From Candidatus Kaistia colombiensis (GTDB lineage: Bacteria > Pseudomonadota > Alphaproteobacteria > Rhizobiales > Kaistiaceae), in the NCBI GenBank assembly GCA_029203105.1, contig CP119318.1, forward strand, positions 4,416,501 through 4,480,500: DNA of 64,000 bases. The letters are read 5' to 3'. A model generated the notes under the pieces. It was not told the DNA's origin. It ran no database searches and saw nothing but the letters and a program-made list of their open reading frames with translations. Below, piece after piece: positions 37,541 to 46,240 of the stretch; the stretch's first letter is position 1; each line of letters starts with the position of its first letter. The translations under genes and the position numbers were made by a program.

Positions 37541-38971
37541 TCAGGCGCGCGCCCGCGCGCGATGCTTGCTGACCGGCGCGCCGGCATCATGCGGCAGCGC
37601 CAGGCTGTCATAGAGTCCGATCAGGCCGACGACACCGACGATCAGGAAAGCCGCGTGGAAATCCCGCAGCGTCAGCCCCTGTATGTCGGGCGTCAGCCAG
37701 GCGTCGGACAGCCGCAATGCGATGGCGCCGAGTGCGATGCCGAGGCCAAAGGTGATCTGCTGCACCAGGCTGAACAGCATGTTGGCGCCGCTCATCCGGT
37801 CCTGCGGCACGTCGACGAAGGCCATGGTGCCGATCGCGGTGAACTGCATCGAGCGCGCGGCGCCACTGAAGAACAGCACGACCATGATGACCGGCCACGG
37901 CGTCGCCGGCGTCAACCACGCGCATCCGAGCAGGGTCGCGACGAAGAACAGGCCATTGCCGATCAGCGTGTTGCGGAAGCCGAAGGTCCGCAACACCAGA
38001 CCGGTGAAGGGCTTCATCGCGAGGTTGCCGGCGAACAGCGCCAGCACGTAGAGGCCGGCTTGGAACGGATCGAGGCCGAAACCGAGCTGGAACATCAGCG
38101 GCAGCAGGAACGGCACGGCGCTGACGGCGGTGCGAAACAGCGACCCGCCCTTCATGGTCACGGCGAAGGTCTGGATGGTCAGCCCGTAGAGATCCGGCAG
38201 AGGATGCGGGTGGCGGCCGGAATGGCGCAGCGCCACCCAGAAAAACAGCGCGCTGGCGGCGAGGATGCCGGCGCCGACCACCCAGTCGACATGACTCTGG
38301 CCGACGAGATCGAGTCCGTACATCAGCCCGGCGCAGGCGACGCTGGTCAGCAGGAAGCCGATCCAGTCGAAGCCCTGGCGGGCGTCGCCGCGCTCATTCG
38401 GGATCAGCCAGAAGGAGAGCGCCAGCGCCACGATGCCGATCGGCACATTCAGGATGAAGATCCAGTGCCACGACGCATAGGTGGTGATGAAGCCGCCGAG
38501 CGGCGGCCCCAGGATCGGGGCCGAAAGCGCCGGCCAGGTCAGCACCGCGATCGCCCGCATCAGTTCGGACTTGGAGGTGTTGCGCAGCACGACCAGCCGT
38601 CCGACCGGCACCATCATCGCGCCGCCCGCCCCCTGCAGGGTGCGCGCGAGCACGAAGCCCAGCACGCTCTCGCTCAACGCGCAGAAGACGGAAGCGAGCG
38701 TGAAGACGGCAACCGCTGACGCGAACACCGTGCGGGCGCCGAAGCGATCCGCCATCCAGCCGCTGGCCGGAATGAAAATCGCCAGCGTCAGCATGTAGAC
38801 GGACATGCCGATGTTGAGATCGACCGGCGCGACGCCGAAGGAATGCGCCATCTGCGGCAGCGAGGTCGCAATGACCGTGCCGTCGAGGTTCTCCATGAAG
38901 AAGGCCCCGGCGACGAGCAGGGCGATCCATGTCGATCTATGGGTCGAGGTCTGGGCGGTGGTGGAGGTCAT
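37541..38971 (-). CDS. MFS drug-resistance transporter, DHA2 (EmrB/QacA) type
   Basis: The product, about 476 residues from the ATG at 38971, has 14 predicted helices. Motif A is GWMADRFGARTVF, motif C is APILGPPLGGFI and the first helix has ENLDGTVIATSLPQMA, the acidic motif D1 of DHA2 transporters. An ATG at 39037 would add 22 unlike residues and has no better ribosome site, so the start is uncertain. It is a proton-driven exporter with unknown substrate. It reads on the same strand as the M81 gene, 139 bases downstream of it. Confidence 0.87.
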   Translation of the reverse strand: MTSTTAQTSTHRSTWIALLVAGAFFMENLDGTVIATSLPQMAHSFGVAPVDLNIGMSVYMLTLAIFIPASGWMADRFGARTVFASAVAVFTLASVFCALSESVLGFVLARTLQGAGGAMMVPVGRLVVLRNTSKSELMRAIAVLTWPALSAPILGPPLGGFITTYASWHWIFILNVPIGIVALALSFWLIPNERGDARQGFDWIGFLLTSVACAGLMYGLDLVGQSHVDWVVGAGILAASALFFWVALRHSGRHPHPLPDLYGLTIQTFAVTMKGGSLFRTAVSAVPFLLPLMFQLGFGLDPFQAGLYVLALFAGNLAMKPFTGLVLRTFGFRNTLIGNGLFFVATLLGCAWLTPATPWPVIMVVLFFSGAARSMQFTAIGTMAFVDVPQDRMSGANMLFSLVQQITFGLGIALGAIALRLSDAWLTPDIQGLTLRDFHAAFLIVGVVGLIGLYDSLALPHDAGAPVSKHRARARA

Positions 38972-39110
38972 GCCGGCCGACGGCGCAGGAGAAGAGGAGA
39001 CGCGACGTGATGCCAGCCGGCGACACATCGGACCCATGATTCATCGCGCTTTCGGCCGGCGAGCACAAGCGGAATGCGGCGCGACGATCGCGCCGCTCCC
39101 CGTTCGCGCA

Positions 39111-40583
39111 TCACGAATGCGGGTTCTCGACGCGTGGCCAGATCGGCCGGTTCAGCTTGCGATAGTCGGTGACGCGCGGGTTCGAGGGATAGGGCGCGCC
39201 GGCATCAATGTAGAGGATTTCCGCTGCGATCGGCAGGAAGGCGGCGTGGAAATGGTTGGTCGACTTGACCAGCAGCATGCCCTTTTTCAAAGGGTCGAGG
39301 CCGAGATTGGAATAGACGTCGGGCTCGAAGGTCTGCGTCCGGTTGGTGTTGAGGATCACGTCGATCTTCGTGCCGAGCAGGCGTACCCAGGCCGTCGGCC
39401 CGAGCGTCACGCGGCTGGCGCCAAAACTCTGCCAGCTCTCCGGAACGGCCCGGATCACCTCGACCATGGCGTCGATCGGCGCGCCGCCATCCGGCCCCGC
39501 CTTGCCACCGAAGCGGAGCTGGATCTGCGCGCCCTCCCCGGCCGCCAGGCAGAAGGTGACGGCGACCGGGTCCCAGATCGTCGCAACGGCGACGTTGTCG
39601 ATGCCGCGCTCGAGAATGCGATGCAGGATCAGCGTGCCGTCGCCGGCGACGCCACCGCCCGGATTGTCCCAGGTGTCGGCGATCACCACCGGCTTGCCCG
39701 GCTTGGCTGCGACCAGCTCCAGCGCCTTGTCGAGGCCGGCGTCGATGCCGAGCTGCGGCATCATCGTCTTGCCGCGCAGCGAGAAGATCTCCATGCCGAG
39801 TTTTTCGGCCAGCGCATCGCCCTGCGCCTTGCGGTCGTCCGTCACCACCAGCATGCGGGTGCCGAGCTCCGGCACGTCGCCCGCCATGAAGCCGTGGATC
39901 AGCGACACAGAGAGAATGCCGTCCTTGCCATGCATCGCCTTCATCCGGTCGACGAAGGAGCGCATCGGCTCGCGGCTGGTCGGGAAGACGTCGATCATCC
40001 GGCAGTCGAAGGTCGAGATCACCGGCTTGATCTCGCCGCGCAGCGCGCGGATGGCGAGATCGACGACATGCTCGCCGCGCTCGTAGAAATCGGTGTGCGG
40101 GAATTCGAGGAAGGCGGCGAGGATGTTCGAATTCGCCACCCGCTTCGGCGTCAGGTGGCTGTGCGGATCGAGCTCGGCGGCGATCAGTACGTCGGGCCCG
40201 ACCATCTCGCGGATGCGGGCGAGCAGGTCGCCCTCGGGATCGTCATAGCCCTGCGCCACCATCGCGCCGTGCAGGCCGAGCACGACCGCGTCGACCGGCA
40301 TCGCGGCGGTGAGCTGATCGAGGATTTCGTCGCGCAGCCCCTCATAGGTGGCGCGCTGCAGCAGGCCGCCGGGCTCGGCCCAGGTCGCGGTGCCCTCGAC
40401 CAGGTCGATGCCATCCGCCTTCGCCCTGCGGCGCAGCGCCACGATCGGCGACGAGCACAGCGTCGGCGTCTCGGGATGTCGGCCGGGTCCCGCATAGAAC
40501 GCCATCTCGAAACTGGCCCGGTCGGTCGGAACGGGCGAAAACGTGTTGGTTTCGGTCGCGAGCGAAGCGGCGAAGATGCGCAT
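39111..40583 (-). CDS. M81 family metallopeptidase (MlrC-like)
   Basis: The 490-residue protein matches M81/MlrC: MRIFAASLATETNTFSPVPT at the N-terminus, GLHGAMVAQGYDDPEGDLL, AAELDPHSHLTPKRV, and ADTWDNPGGGVAGDGTLIL in the C-terminal domain. The Asp/His pair in DPHSHL is the zinc site. MlrC cleaves the linear breakdown products of microcystin, but most relatives lie in genomes that do not meet microcystin. The substrate here is unknown. It follows ridA after a terminator, suggesting separate or partly read-through expression. Confidence 0.88.
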   Translation of the reverse strand: MRIFAASLATETNTFSPVPTDRASFEMAFYAGPGRHPETPTLCSSPIVALRRRAKADGIDLVEGTATWAEPGGLLQRATYEGLRDEILDQLTAAMPVDAVVLGLHGAMVAQGYDDPEGDLLARIREMVGPDVLIAAELDPHSHLTPKRVANSNILAAFLEFPHTDFYERGEHVVDLAIRALRGEIKPVISTFDCRMIDVFPTSREPMRSFVDRMKAMHGKDGILSVSLIHGFMAGDVPELGTRMLVVTDDRKAQGDALAEKLGMEIFSLRGKTMMPQLGIDAGLDKALELVAAKPGKPVVIADTWDNPGGGVAGDGTLILHRILERGIDNVAVATIWDPVAVTFCLAAGEGAQIQLRFGGKAGPDGGAPIDAMVEVIRAVPESWQSFGASRVTLGPTAWVRLLGTKIDVILNTNRTQTFEPDVYSNLGLDPLKKGMLLVKSTNHFHAAFLPIAAEILYIDAGAPYPSNPRVTDYRKLNRPIWPRVENPHS

Positions 40584-40640
40584 GACGGGAGGGATCCGGG
40601 CTCATGGGCACGGGATCGGCGATCCGGTGCTCGATCGGGA

Positions 40641-40670
40641 AAGAAAAAGGCTCCGGCGAGGCCGGAGCCT
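40641..40670 (-). terminator. Rho-independent terminator after ridA
   Basis: On the minus strand AGGCTCCGGC, loop CTC, GCCGGAGCCT forms a 10-base stem (40670-40648), followed by TTTTTCTT (40648-40641). It starts ten bases after the ridA stop codon. Confidence 0.85.
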
Positions 40671-40679
40671 GGTTCGGCC

Positions 40680-41054
40680 TCAGCTCTGGGGAGCGTAGGC
40701 GATGGCCTCGATCTCGACCTTGATGTCGATCATCAGCCGCGCCTCGACGGTGGTGCGGGCCGGCGGCTCCTTCGGGAAGAAGGTGGCGTAGGTCTTGTTG
40801 AAGCCGCCGAAGTCGCGCGCGTCGGTGATGATGACGAAGGTCTTCACCACCTGGTCCATCGTGCAGCCGGCGAGCGCCAGCGCCGCCTTGACGTTCTCCA
40901 GCGTCTGCCGCGTCTGCGCCTCGATGCCGCCAGCGACGACCGTGCCCGTGGCGTCCGTCGGCACCTGGCCGGAAACATAGACGAAATCGCCCGCGCGCAC
41001 GGCCGGAGAAAGCGGCACATGCGAGGCGCCGTAGACGGTCTTCAATTTGCTCAT
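40680..41054 (-). CDS. ridA: RidA family (Rid/YjgF/UK114) protein
   Basis: The 124-residue protein has RidA marks: PLSPAVRAGDFVYVSGQVPT, TRQTLENVKAALALAGCTMD and a C-terminal PARTTVEARLMIDIKVEIEA, including the Arg and Glu that bind 2-imino acids. RidA speeds hydrolysis of reactive imines formed by PLP enzymes, so the PLP enzyme at 42054 is a possible partner. The gene is divergent from the SDR at 41237. Start at 41054 follows GAAGGGG. Confidence 0.9.
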   Translation of the reverse strand: MSKLKTVYGASHVPLSPAVRAGDFVYVSGQVPTDATGTVVAGGIEAQTRQTLENVKAALALAGCTMDQVVKTFVIITDARDFGGFNKTYATFFPKEPPARTTVEARLMIDIKVEIEAIAYAPQS

Positions 41055-41236
41055 GAAACAAGCCCCTTCTGCATTGTGGAACGCCCGCCGGGCGGGCGAT
41101 GGACCAGCGCTGTGTAGCGGCGGCGAAGCTAGAGGAAATCATTCCGATTATCGACAGGAAAGCGGCAAAATCGGTCGTTTCGCCGGTTGCTTTGTCCGCC
41201 GATCCAGTCGAGCCTGAAGTGCACGGAGGGACGGCG

Positions 41237-41992
41237 ATGTTTGGTCTGGACGACAAGCATGTTGTGATCAGTGGCGCGGGCGGCGGCATCGGCCGATCGC
41301 TGGTCGCGGCGTTTCGGGCGGCCGGCGCGCGCGTGACGGCCTGCGACCGCGATGCCGCGCTGCTCCAGCCGCTCGAGGGTGTGGCGAAATTCGTCTTCGA
41401 GTTGACCGATCCGGAGGCGACCGAGCGCGAAGTGGCGGCGATCGTCGGCCGCGAAGGCACGCCGGACGTCCTCGTCAGCAATGCCGGCTTCAGCCGCGCC
41501 GAGACGATGGATACGGTCAACCGCCAGAGCTGGGATCAGGAAGTCGACATCAACCTGACCGGCAGCTTCAACCTGATCGACCCGACCATGAAGGCGATGA
41601 TCGCCAATGGCGGCGGCACCATCGTCATGACCTCGACCGTCAATGCCCTGGCCCATTACGGCAATCCCGCCTACGCGGCGGCCAAGGCCGGCCTCGTCGC
41701 CTATATGCGGGCGATCGCCGTCGAGAACGGCCGCCACAACATTCGCGCCAACTGCATCTGCCCGGGCTCGGTGCGCACGCCGGCCTGGGATCATCGCGTA
41801 GAGAAGGATCCCGGCCTCCTGGCCAAGGTCGTGGCGCATTATCCGCTCGGCAAGCTGGCGGTGCCAGCCGACGTCGCCAATGCCGCCCTCTTCCTGGCCT
41901 CACCGCTCGCCGGCGCCATCACCGGCGTCGCCCTCCCCGTCGATGCCGGCCTGACGGCAGGCAATCTGCGCTTCATCCGCGACGTGTTCTGA
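41237..41992 (+). CDS. SDR family oxidoreductase, possibly 2-keto-3-deoxy-L-fuconate dehydrogenase
   Basis: The ATG at 41237 follows GGAGGG by six bases; an earlier in-frame start at 41099 has none. The 251-residue classical SDR has GAGGGIGRSL, SNAGFS, catalytic Ser in VMTSTVNAL, YAAAK for Tyr-Lys, and the tail LAGAITGVALPVDAGLTAG. It lies 62 bases before the D-threonine aldolase-like gene, probably in one transcript. The L-fuconate dehydratase at 43818 makes 2-keto-3-deoxy-L-fuconate, which SDR enzymes oxidise in the non-phosphorylating fucose pathway. The link is inferred from proximity only. Confidence 0.83.
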   Translation: MFGLDDKHVVISGAGGGIGRSLVAAFRAAGARVTACDRDAALLQPLEGVAKFVFELTDPEATEREVAAIVGREGTPDVLVSNAGFSRAETMDTVNRQSWDQEVDINLTGSFNLIDPTMKAMIANGGGTIVMTSTVNALAHYGNPAYAAAKAGLVAYMRAIAVENGRHNIRANCICPGSVRTPAWDHRVEKDPGLLAKVVAHYPLGKLAVPADVANAALFLASPLAGAITGVALPVDAGLTAGNLRFIRDVF

Positions 41993-42053
41993 CGGACCGG
42001 GGCTCGATTTTACAGCAACCCCATTCGCCGCCCGGCGACATGGCGAGGACATC

Positions 42054-43121
42054 ATGCCGAGACACATCGATACACTCCAGACTCCCTGCGTCCTGGTCGA
42101 CCTCGACCGGGCCGAAGCCAATCTCCAGCGCGCGCAGGATTATGCCGACGCGCATGGCGTCCGCCTCCGGCCCCACATCAAGACCCACAAGCTGCCCTTC
42201 TTCGCCAAGCGGCAGCTGGAACTCGGCGCCATCGGCATCACCTGCCAGAAGCTCGGCGAGGCCGAGGTCATGGCCGATGCCGGCATCGAGGACATTTTCC
42301 TGCCCTACAACATCGTCGCGCCGGAGAAGCTCTATCGGCTGAAGGAACTGGCCAAGCGCGTGACGCTCGCCGTCACGGCCGACAGCGCCTTCGTCGTCGA
42401 CGGCTATGCCGAGACCTTCGCCGACAGCGCCCACGCGCCGCTCAACGTGCTGGTCGAATGCGACAGCGGCGCCGGACGCTGCGGCGTGCAGACGCCGGAC
42501 GCGGCCGTCGCCCTCGCCCGCCAGATCGCCGGCAAGCGCGGCCTCGTCTTCGGCGGCCTGATGACCTATCCGCCGGCCGGCGACGCCCCCAGCGCGCGCA
42601 AATGGCTGGAAGAGGCGGCCGAGAAGCTGGCGGCGGCCGGCCTGCCGGCCAAGACGATCTCGACCGGCGGCACGCCCGATATCTGGCGCGCGCATGAGAC
42701 GACGGTCGCGACCGAATACCGCCCGGGCACCTACATCTATTACGACCGTTCGCTGGTCGCGCGCGGCGTCGCGACCGTCGAGGATTGCGCGCTCAACGTG
42801 CTCGTCACCGTCGTCAGCCGTCCGACCGAGAACCGCGCCATCATCGATGCCGGCTCGAAGACGCTGACCAGCGACCTGCTCGGCATGACCGGCTACGGCA
42901 CGGTGCTCGGCTATCCGGATGCCGTGATCTACGGAATCAGCGAGGAGCACGGCAATATCGACTTCTCCGCCTCGGCCGCGAAGCCGAAGGTCGGTGACCG
43001 GCTGCGCATCCTGCCCAACCATGCCTGCCCGGTTTCGAACCTGTTCGACCATGTGAACCTGGTCTCGGGCGACCACGTCGTCGAGACGATCGCCGTCGCG
43101 GCGCGCGGCCGGGTCGACTGA
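42054..43121 (+). CDS. PLP-dependent D-threonine aldolase/D-serine dehydratase (DSD1) family protein
   Basis: The 355-residue protein has the alanine-racemase-like barrel with the PLP Lys in LRPHIKTHKLP. The phosphate-binding and substrate part includes LVECDSGAGRCGVQ and TISTGGTPDIW, and the C-terminal beta domain holds LPNHACPVSNLF. The His-x-Cys in NHACP is the zinc site of DSD1 proteins. Family members split D-threonine to glycine and acetaldehyde or dehydrate D-serine. RidA just upstream on the other strand would suit removal of an enamine or imine product. The precise amino acid is unknown. Confidence 0.87.
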   Translation: MPRHIDTLQTPCVLVDLDRAEANLQRAQDYADAHGVRLRPHIKTHKLPFFAKRQLELGAIGITCQKLGEAEVMADAGIEDIFLPYNIVAPEKLYRLKELAKRVTLAVTADSAFVVDGYAETFADSAHAPLNVLVECDSGAGRCGVQTPDAAVALARQIAGKRGLVFGGLMTYPPAGDAPSARKWLEEAAEKLAAAGLPAKTISTGGTPDIWRAHETTVATEYRPGTYIYYDRSLVARGVATVEDCALNVLVTVVSRPTENRAIIDAGSKTLTSDLLGMTGYGTVLGYPDAVIYGISEEHGNIDFSASAAKPKVGDRLRILPNHACPVSNLFDHVNLVSGDHVVETIAVAARGRVD

Positions 43122-43206
43122 TCGATTGGCCTCTCGCCGCTCCGTGCAAACGGCGGGAGGCCCCGCGTCCGTCATGCGGCGATGCGGGAACGCGTCGTCC
43201 GGGGCG

Positions 43207-43569
43207 TCACTCGCCTTCTGCGGCGTAGGCCTGCAGCCGGTCGGCCTCGGTCAGCATGCGCTGGCGCACATCGTTCAGGAAGGCGAGATTGTGGTGAATC
43301 TCTTCGATCCTGCGGTCGCCGCGAACCAGGATTCGTTCGGCGTCGGCGAGAATTGCCGCGTCGCGGGCACTGTCGTCCGTCTCGCCCTCGATCATGTCGC
43401 CATAAAGGAAGGCGGCGCGCGAGCGCGCATCCTCGATACGGGCCGTCAGGCCGACTAGTTCATGCTCGATCTCGCCGATCACCTTGGAGATCGAGTTCTG
43501 GATCGAGGTCAGGCGTTCGACATCGCTGCGAACATCGCGTTCCTTGGAGCGAAATCGAGGAAACAGCAC
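43207..43569 (-). CDS. Hypothetical coiled-coil protein, 120 residues
   Basis: The start is set at the GTG at 43569, because GGAGAAG stands just upstream and the frame further back is not protein-like. The product begins VLFPRFRSKERDVRSDVERL and is mostly helical, with heptad-like leucines and isoleucines (SIQNSISKVIGEIEHELVGL, LADAERILVRGDRRIEEIHH). No Cys, signal or membrane segment is seen. I do not recognise the family. It sits convergently after the aldolase-like gene and divergently from fucD, with a 250-base gap to the latter. Confidence 0.6.
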   Translation of the reverse strand: MLFPRFRSKERDVRSDVERLTSIQNSISKVIGEIEHELVGLTARIEDARSRAAFLYGDMIEGETDDSARDAAILADAERILVRGDRRIEEIHHNLAFLNDVRQRMLTEADRLQAYAAEGE

Positions 43570-43817
43570 GCATCTTCTCCGGTCGTGTTCAAGGTTGCAG
43601 GCCTCAACCTCGAATCGTCTGCCACAATAATGCCGCATCGCTTTCTGATGGGCGAGCGGGAAACGACCATCCGGTCGGATCGGATGCCGATGCGTCGCCG
43701 TTGCCGCGCCGCAAAGGCTGCGTTATTCCGGGGCCGGACGCGTTCACCACGGCGCCCCCCACCGTGACGTCCGGACGGGTTCCCCCGAACCCGCACCGAC
43801 AGCCGAGAGTATGATCC

Positions 43818-45095
43818 ATGACACGCATTACAGGCCTTCGCGTCTTCGACCTCCGCTTCCCGACCTCGCAATCGCTCGACGGTTCGGACGCGATGAATCC
43901 CGATCCGGACTACTCCGCCGCCTATGTCATCCTCGACACGGACAATCCCGACCTTTCCGGTCACGGCCTGACCTTCACGATCGGCCGTGGCAACGAGATC
44001 TGCTGCGCCGCCATCCGCGCCCTCGACCATCTGGTAATTGGGCTGGAACTCGACTGGATCAAGGAAGATCCGGGCCGCTTCTGGCGCCATATCACCGGCG
44101 ACAGCCAGCTGCGCTGGATCGGACCGGACAAGGGCGCGATCCATCTCGCCACCGGCGCGGTCGTCAACGCCGCCTGGGACCTGTGGGCCAAGGAGGCCAA
44201 GAAGCCGGTCTGGCAGCTCGTCGCCGAGATGAGCCCAGAAGAGCTCGTCAAGATCATCGACTTCCGCTACCTGACCGACGGCCTGACGCCCGGCGAGGCG
44301 CTCGCCATCCTGAAGCAGGCGGAGACCGGCAAGGCCGAGCGTATCGCCAAGCTGAAGGCCGAAGGCTATCCCTGCTACACCACCTCGGCCGGCTGGCTCG
44401 GCTATAGCGACGAGAAGCTGCGCCGCCTCTGCCAGGAGGCCGTCGACCAGGGCTTCAACCACATCAAGATGAAGGTCGGCCGCGATCTCGAGGACGACAT
44501 TCGTCGCCTGAAGGCGGCCCGCGAAGTCATGGGCCCCGACCGCTTTTTGATGATCGACGCCAACCAGGTGTGGGAAGTCGACGCGGCGATCGACTGGGTC
44601 AAGCAGCTCGCTTTCGCCAAGCCCTATTTCATCGAGGAGCCGACCAGCCCCGACGACATCGAGGGCCACCGCAAGATCCGCGAGGGCGTCGCGCCGATCA
44701 AGGTGGCGACCGGCGAGATGTGCCAGAACCGCATCCTGTTCAAGCAGTTCATCATGCGCAACGCCATCGACATCGTGCAGATCGATGCCTGCCGCATCGG
44801 CGGCCTGAACGAAGTCCTGGCGGTGCTGCTGATGGCGGCCAAGTACGGCAAGCCGGTCTGGCCGCATGCCGGCGGCGTCGGCCTATGCGAATATGTGCAG
44901 CACCTGTCGATGATCGACTACCTCTGCGTCTCCGGCACCAAGGAAGGCCGCGTGATCGAGTATGTCGACCATCTGCACGAGCACTTCATCGAGCCGTGCG
45001 ACATCCAGAACGCGGCCTATATGCCGCCGAAGCTGCCTGGCTTCTCGATCGAAATGAAGAGTGAGTCGATCGCCGCGCACACCTTTGCCGGCTAG
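43818..45095 (+). CDS. fucD: L-fuconate dehydratase
   Basis: The 425-residue enolase-superfamily protein matches L-fuconate dehydratase. The N-terminal FPTSQSLDGSDAMNPDPDYS is diagnostic. The barrel shows KMKVGRDLEDD (Lys base), MIDANQVWEV (first metal Asp), FIEEPTSPDD (Glu), VATGEMCQNR (third ligand) and VWPHAGGVGLCEYVQH (His of the His-Asp dyad). It removes water from L-fuconate to give 2-keto-3-deoxy-L-fuconate. The SDR at 41237 and the RhaM-like mutarotase at 15977 could supply other steps. No L-fucose dehydrogenase or lactonase is assigned here. Confidence 0.93.
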   Translation: MTRITGLRVFDLRFPTSQSLDGSDAMNPDPDYSAAYVILDTDNPDLSGHGLTFTIGRGNEICCAAIRALDHLVIGLELDWIKEDPGRFWRHITGDSQLRWIGPDKGAIHLATGAVVNAAWDLWAKEAKKPVWQLVAEMSPEELVKIIDFRYLTDGLTPGEALAILKQAETGKAERIAKLKAEGYPCYTTSAGWLGYSDEKLRRLCQEAVDQGFNHIKMKVGRDLEDDIRRLKAAREVMGPDRFLMIDANQVWEVDAAIDWVKQLAFAKPYFIEEPTSPDDIEGHRKIREGVAPIKVATGEMCQNRILFKQFIMRNAIDIVQIDACRIGGLNEVLAVLLMAAKYGKPVWPHAGGVGLCEYVQHLSMIDYLCVSGTKEGRVIEYVDHLHEHFIEPCDIQNAAYMPPKLPGFSIEMKSESIAAHTFAG

Positions 45096-45360
45096 AGCCT
45101 GATCCCGGAACGTCGCCGACGTCCGGGCAAGGTTCTGCGCAGCATGGCGCCTTGATGGTCCTGGTCGTTTCCGCTGGAGGCGACCAGGACAAGGTGTCGG
45201 CCCTGCCCCGTCGCGGCGATCGCCGGATCGCGTCGAGACGCCTCGCCAGCCTGAACCCGATCCAGGATCCGGACCAGCCGCGCTTTTCAAGCGCTGGCAG
45301 GAAGCGCGGCGCCAGGGGGCGGAAGGCGCCCTTTTGCGGCGCCTGTCAGCCTTGTTTCGG

Positions 45361-45543
45361 TCAGCCCTTGGCGTGGCCCAGGTCTTCCATCATGTGCTCG
45401 ACGGCCATGATGGCGTTCTCGAGATCCGAGATCTTGCGCAGCGCGCCGTCCGTCGGAAGCCCACCGGCATCGACAGCCTGGGAGATCAGCCTCTGCTGCG
45501 CCTCGACCAGACGTGCCCGCAGCGCCGTCAGTTTCTTATTCAT
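45361..45543 (-). CDS. Small helical protein, 60 residues
   Basis: An ATG at 45543 lies about ten bases after GAAGGAT. The 60-residue product (MNKKLTALRARLVEAQQRLI at the start) is amphipathic and helical throughout, with a Gly-Gly-Leu-Pro hinge in the middle and a second helix LENAIMAVEHMMEDLGHAKG. It is too short for any family I can name with certainty. The gene is divergent from the next small gene at 45747. Confidence 0.55.
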   Translation of the reverse strand: MNKKLTALRARLVEAQQRLISQAVDAGGLPTDGALRKISDLENAIMAVEHMMEDLGHAKG

Positions 45544-45746
45544 CAAAATATCCTTCGTTCCGCCTACGTATGACAGGTTTGCATGAGGCATCGACACGAA
45601 AATCCGCCAACTGTCGCTGCGACGCAATCGCCCAACTTGTTGTGGATGAGGAAGAACGGCTCAAGTCGGTTCCATACCACCGCTTGACCGAATCTCGAAG
45701 GAGGCAGATTCTTTATTCTGGTTCTTCTCGACAGGGTGGTCGGAAT

Positions 45747-45959
45747 ATGTCGCGACGAATTTTTCTCACAGCAGCCTTGGATCGTCTCGTGGACGAAGGC
45801 CAGATCGGCCGCCGCTCCAACGCGCACCGGATCATCAAGCTCGTGATCGACAACGGCGTCGCGGTTCTCGACGAAGATCAGCGCCAGATCTACGACAGCG
45901 AACTCATCCCCAAGATCGAGCAGGTCCAGATCCTGAGCTATCCCGGCGCTCACCACTAA
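45747..45959 (+). CDS. Small hypothetical protein, 70 residues
   Basis: The ATG at 45747 opens a 70-residue frame (MSRRIFLTAALDRLVDEGQI) with normal codon use. It has a helix, a short NAHRIIKLVIDNGVAVLDED hairpin-like segment and an end QVQILSYPGAHH. No family is recognised and the ribosome site is weak. The 281 bases after it, up to the next gene, hold no feature I can support. Confidence 0.45.
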   Translation: MSRRIFLTAALDRLVDEGQIGRRSNAHRIIKLVIDNGVAVLDEDQRQIYDSELIPKIEQVQILSYPGAHH

Positions 45960-46240
45960 TCCGATACCACCTTCCGGGCGGATCGCCACCTGCCGATTTC
46001 CGCGTTCGAGCGGCATGGTTACCGAGGTGCTAACGGGCCTCGGTACCATTTGACTGAGCCGACACGATCCAGCGCCTTGGTCCGGTGATCAGCGTCCTGC
46101 CTGCGACTTATCGGCATCGCGTTCATTCGAGAGCGCTGCTGGCGGCGGGAACGCCGGCATCCGGGCCGGACCCGCTCTAACTCCTTGTTTGATCGCGCGT
46201 TCTTCACGCGAAGCCGTCATCAATTTTGCTCGAGAACGCA

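Noticed and set aside
43509..44867. A long minus-strand frame opposite fucD
   Set aside because: fucD has all catalytic motifs; the opposite frame is low-complexity and shows no family.
45960..46240. A tRNA or small RNA gene in the gap after the 70-residue protein
   Set aside because: No cloverleaf, TTCGAAT-like loop or clear hairpin with T-run was seen.
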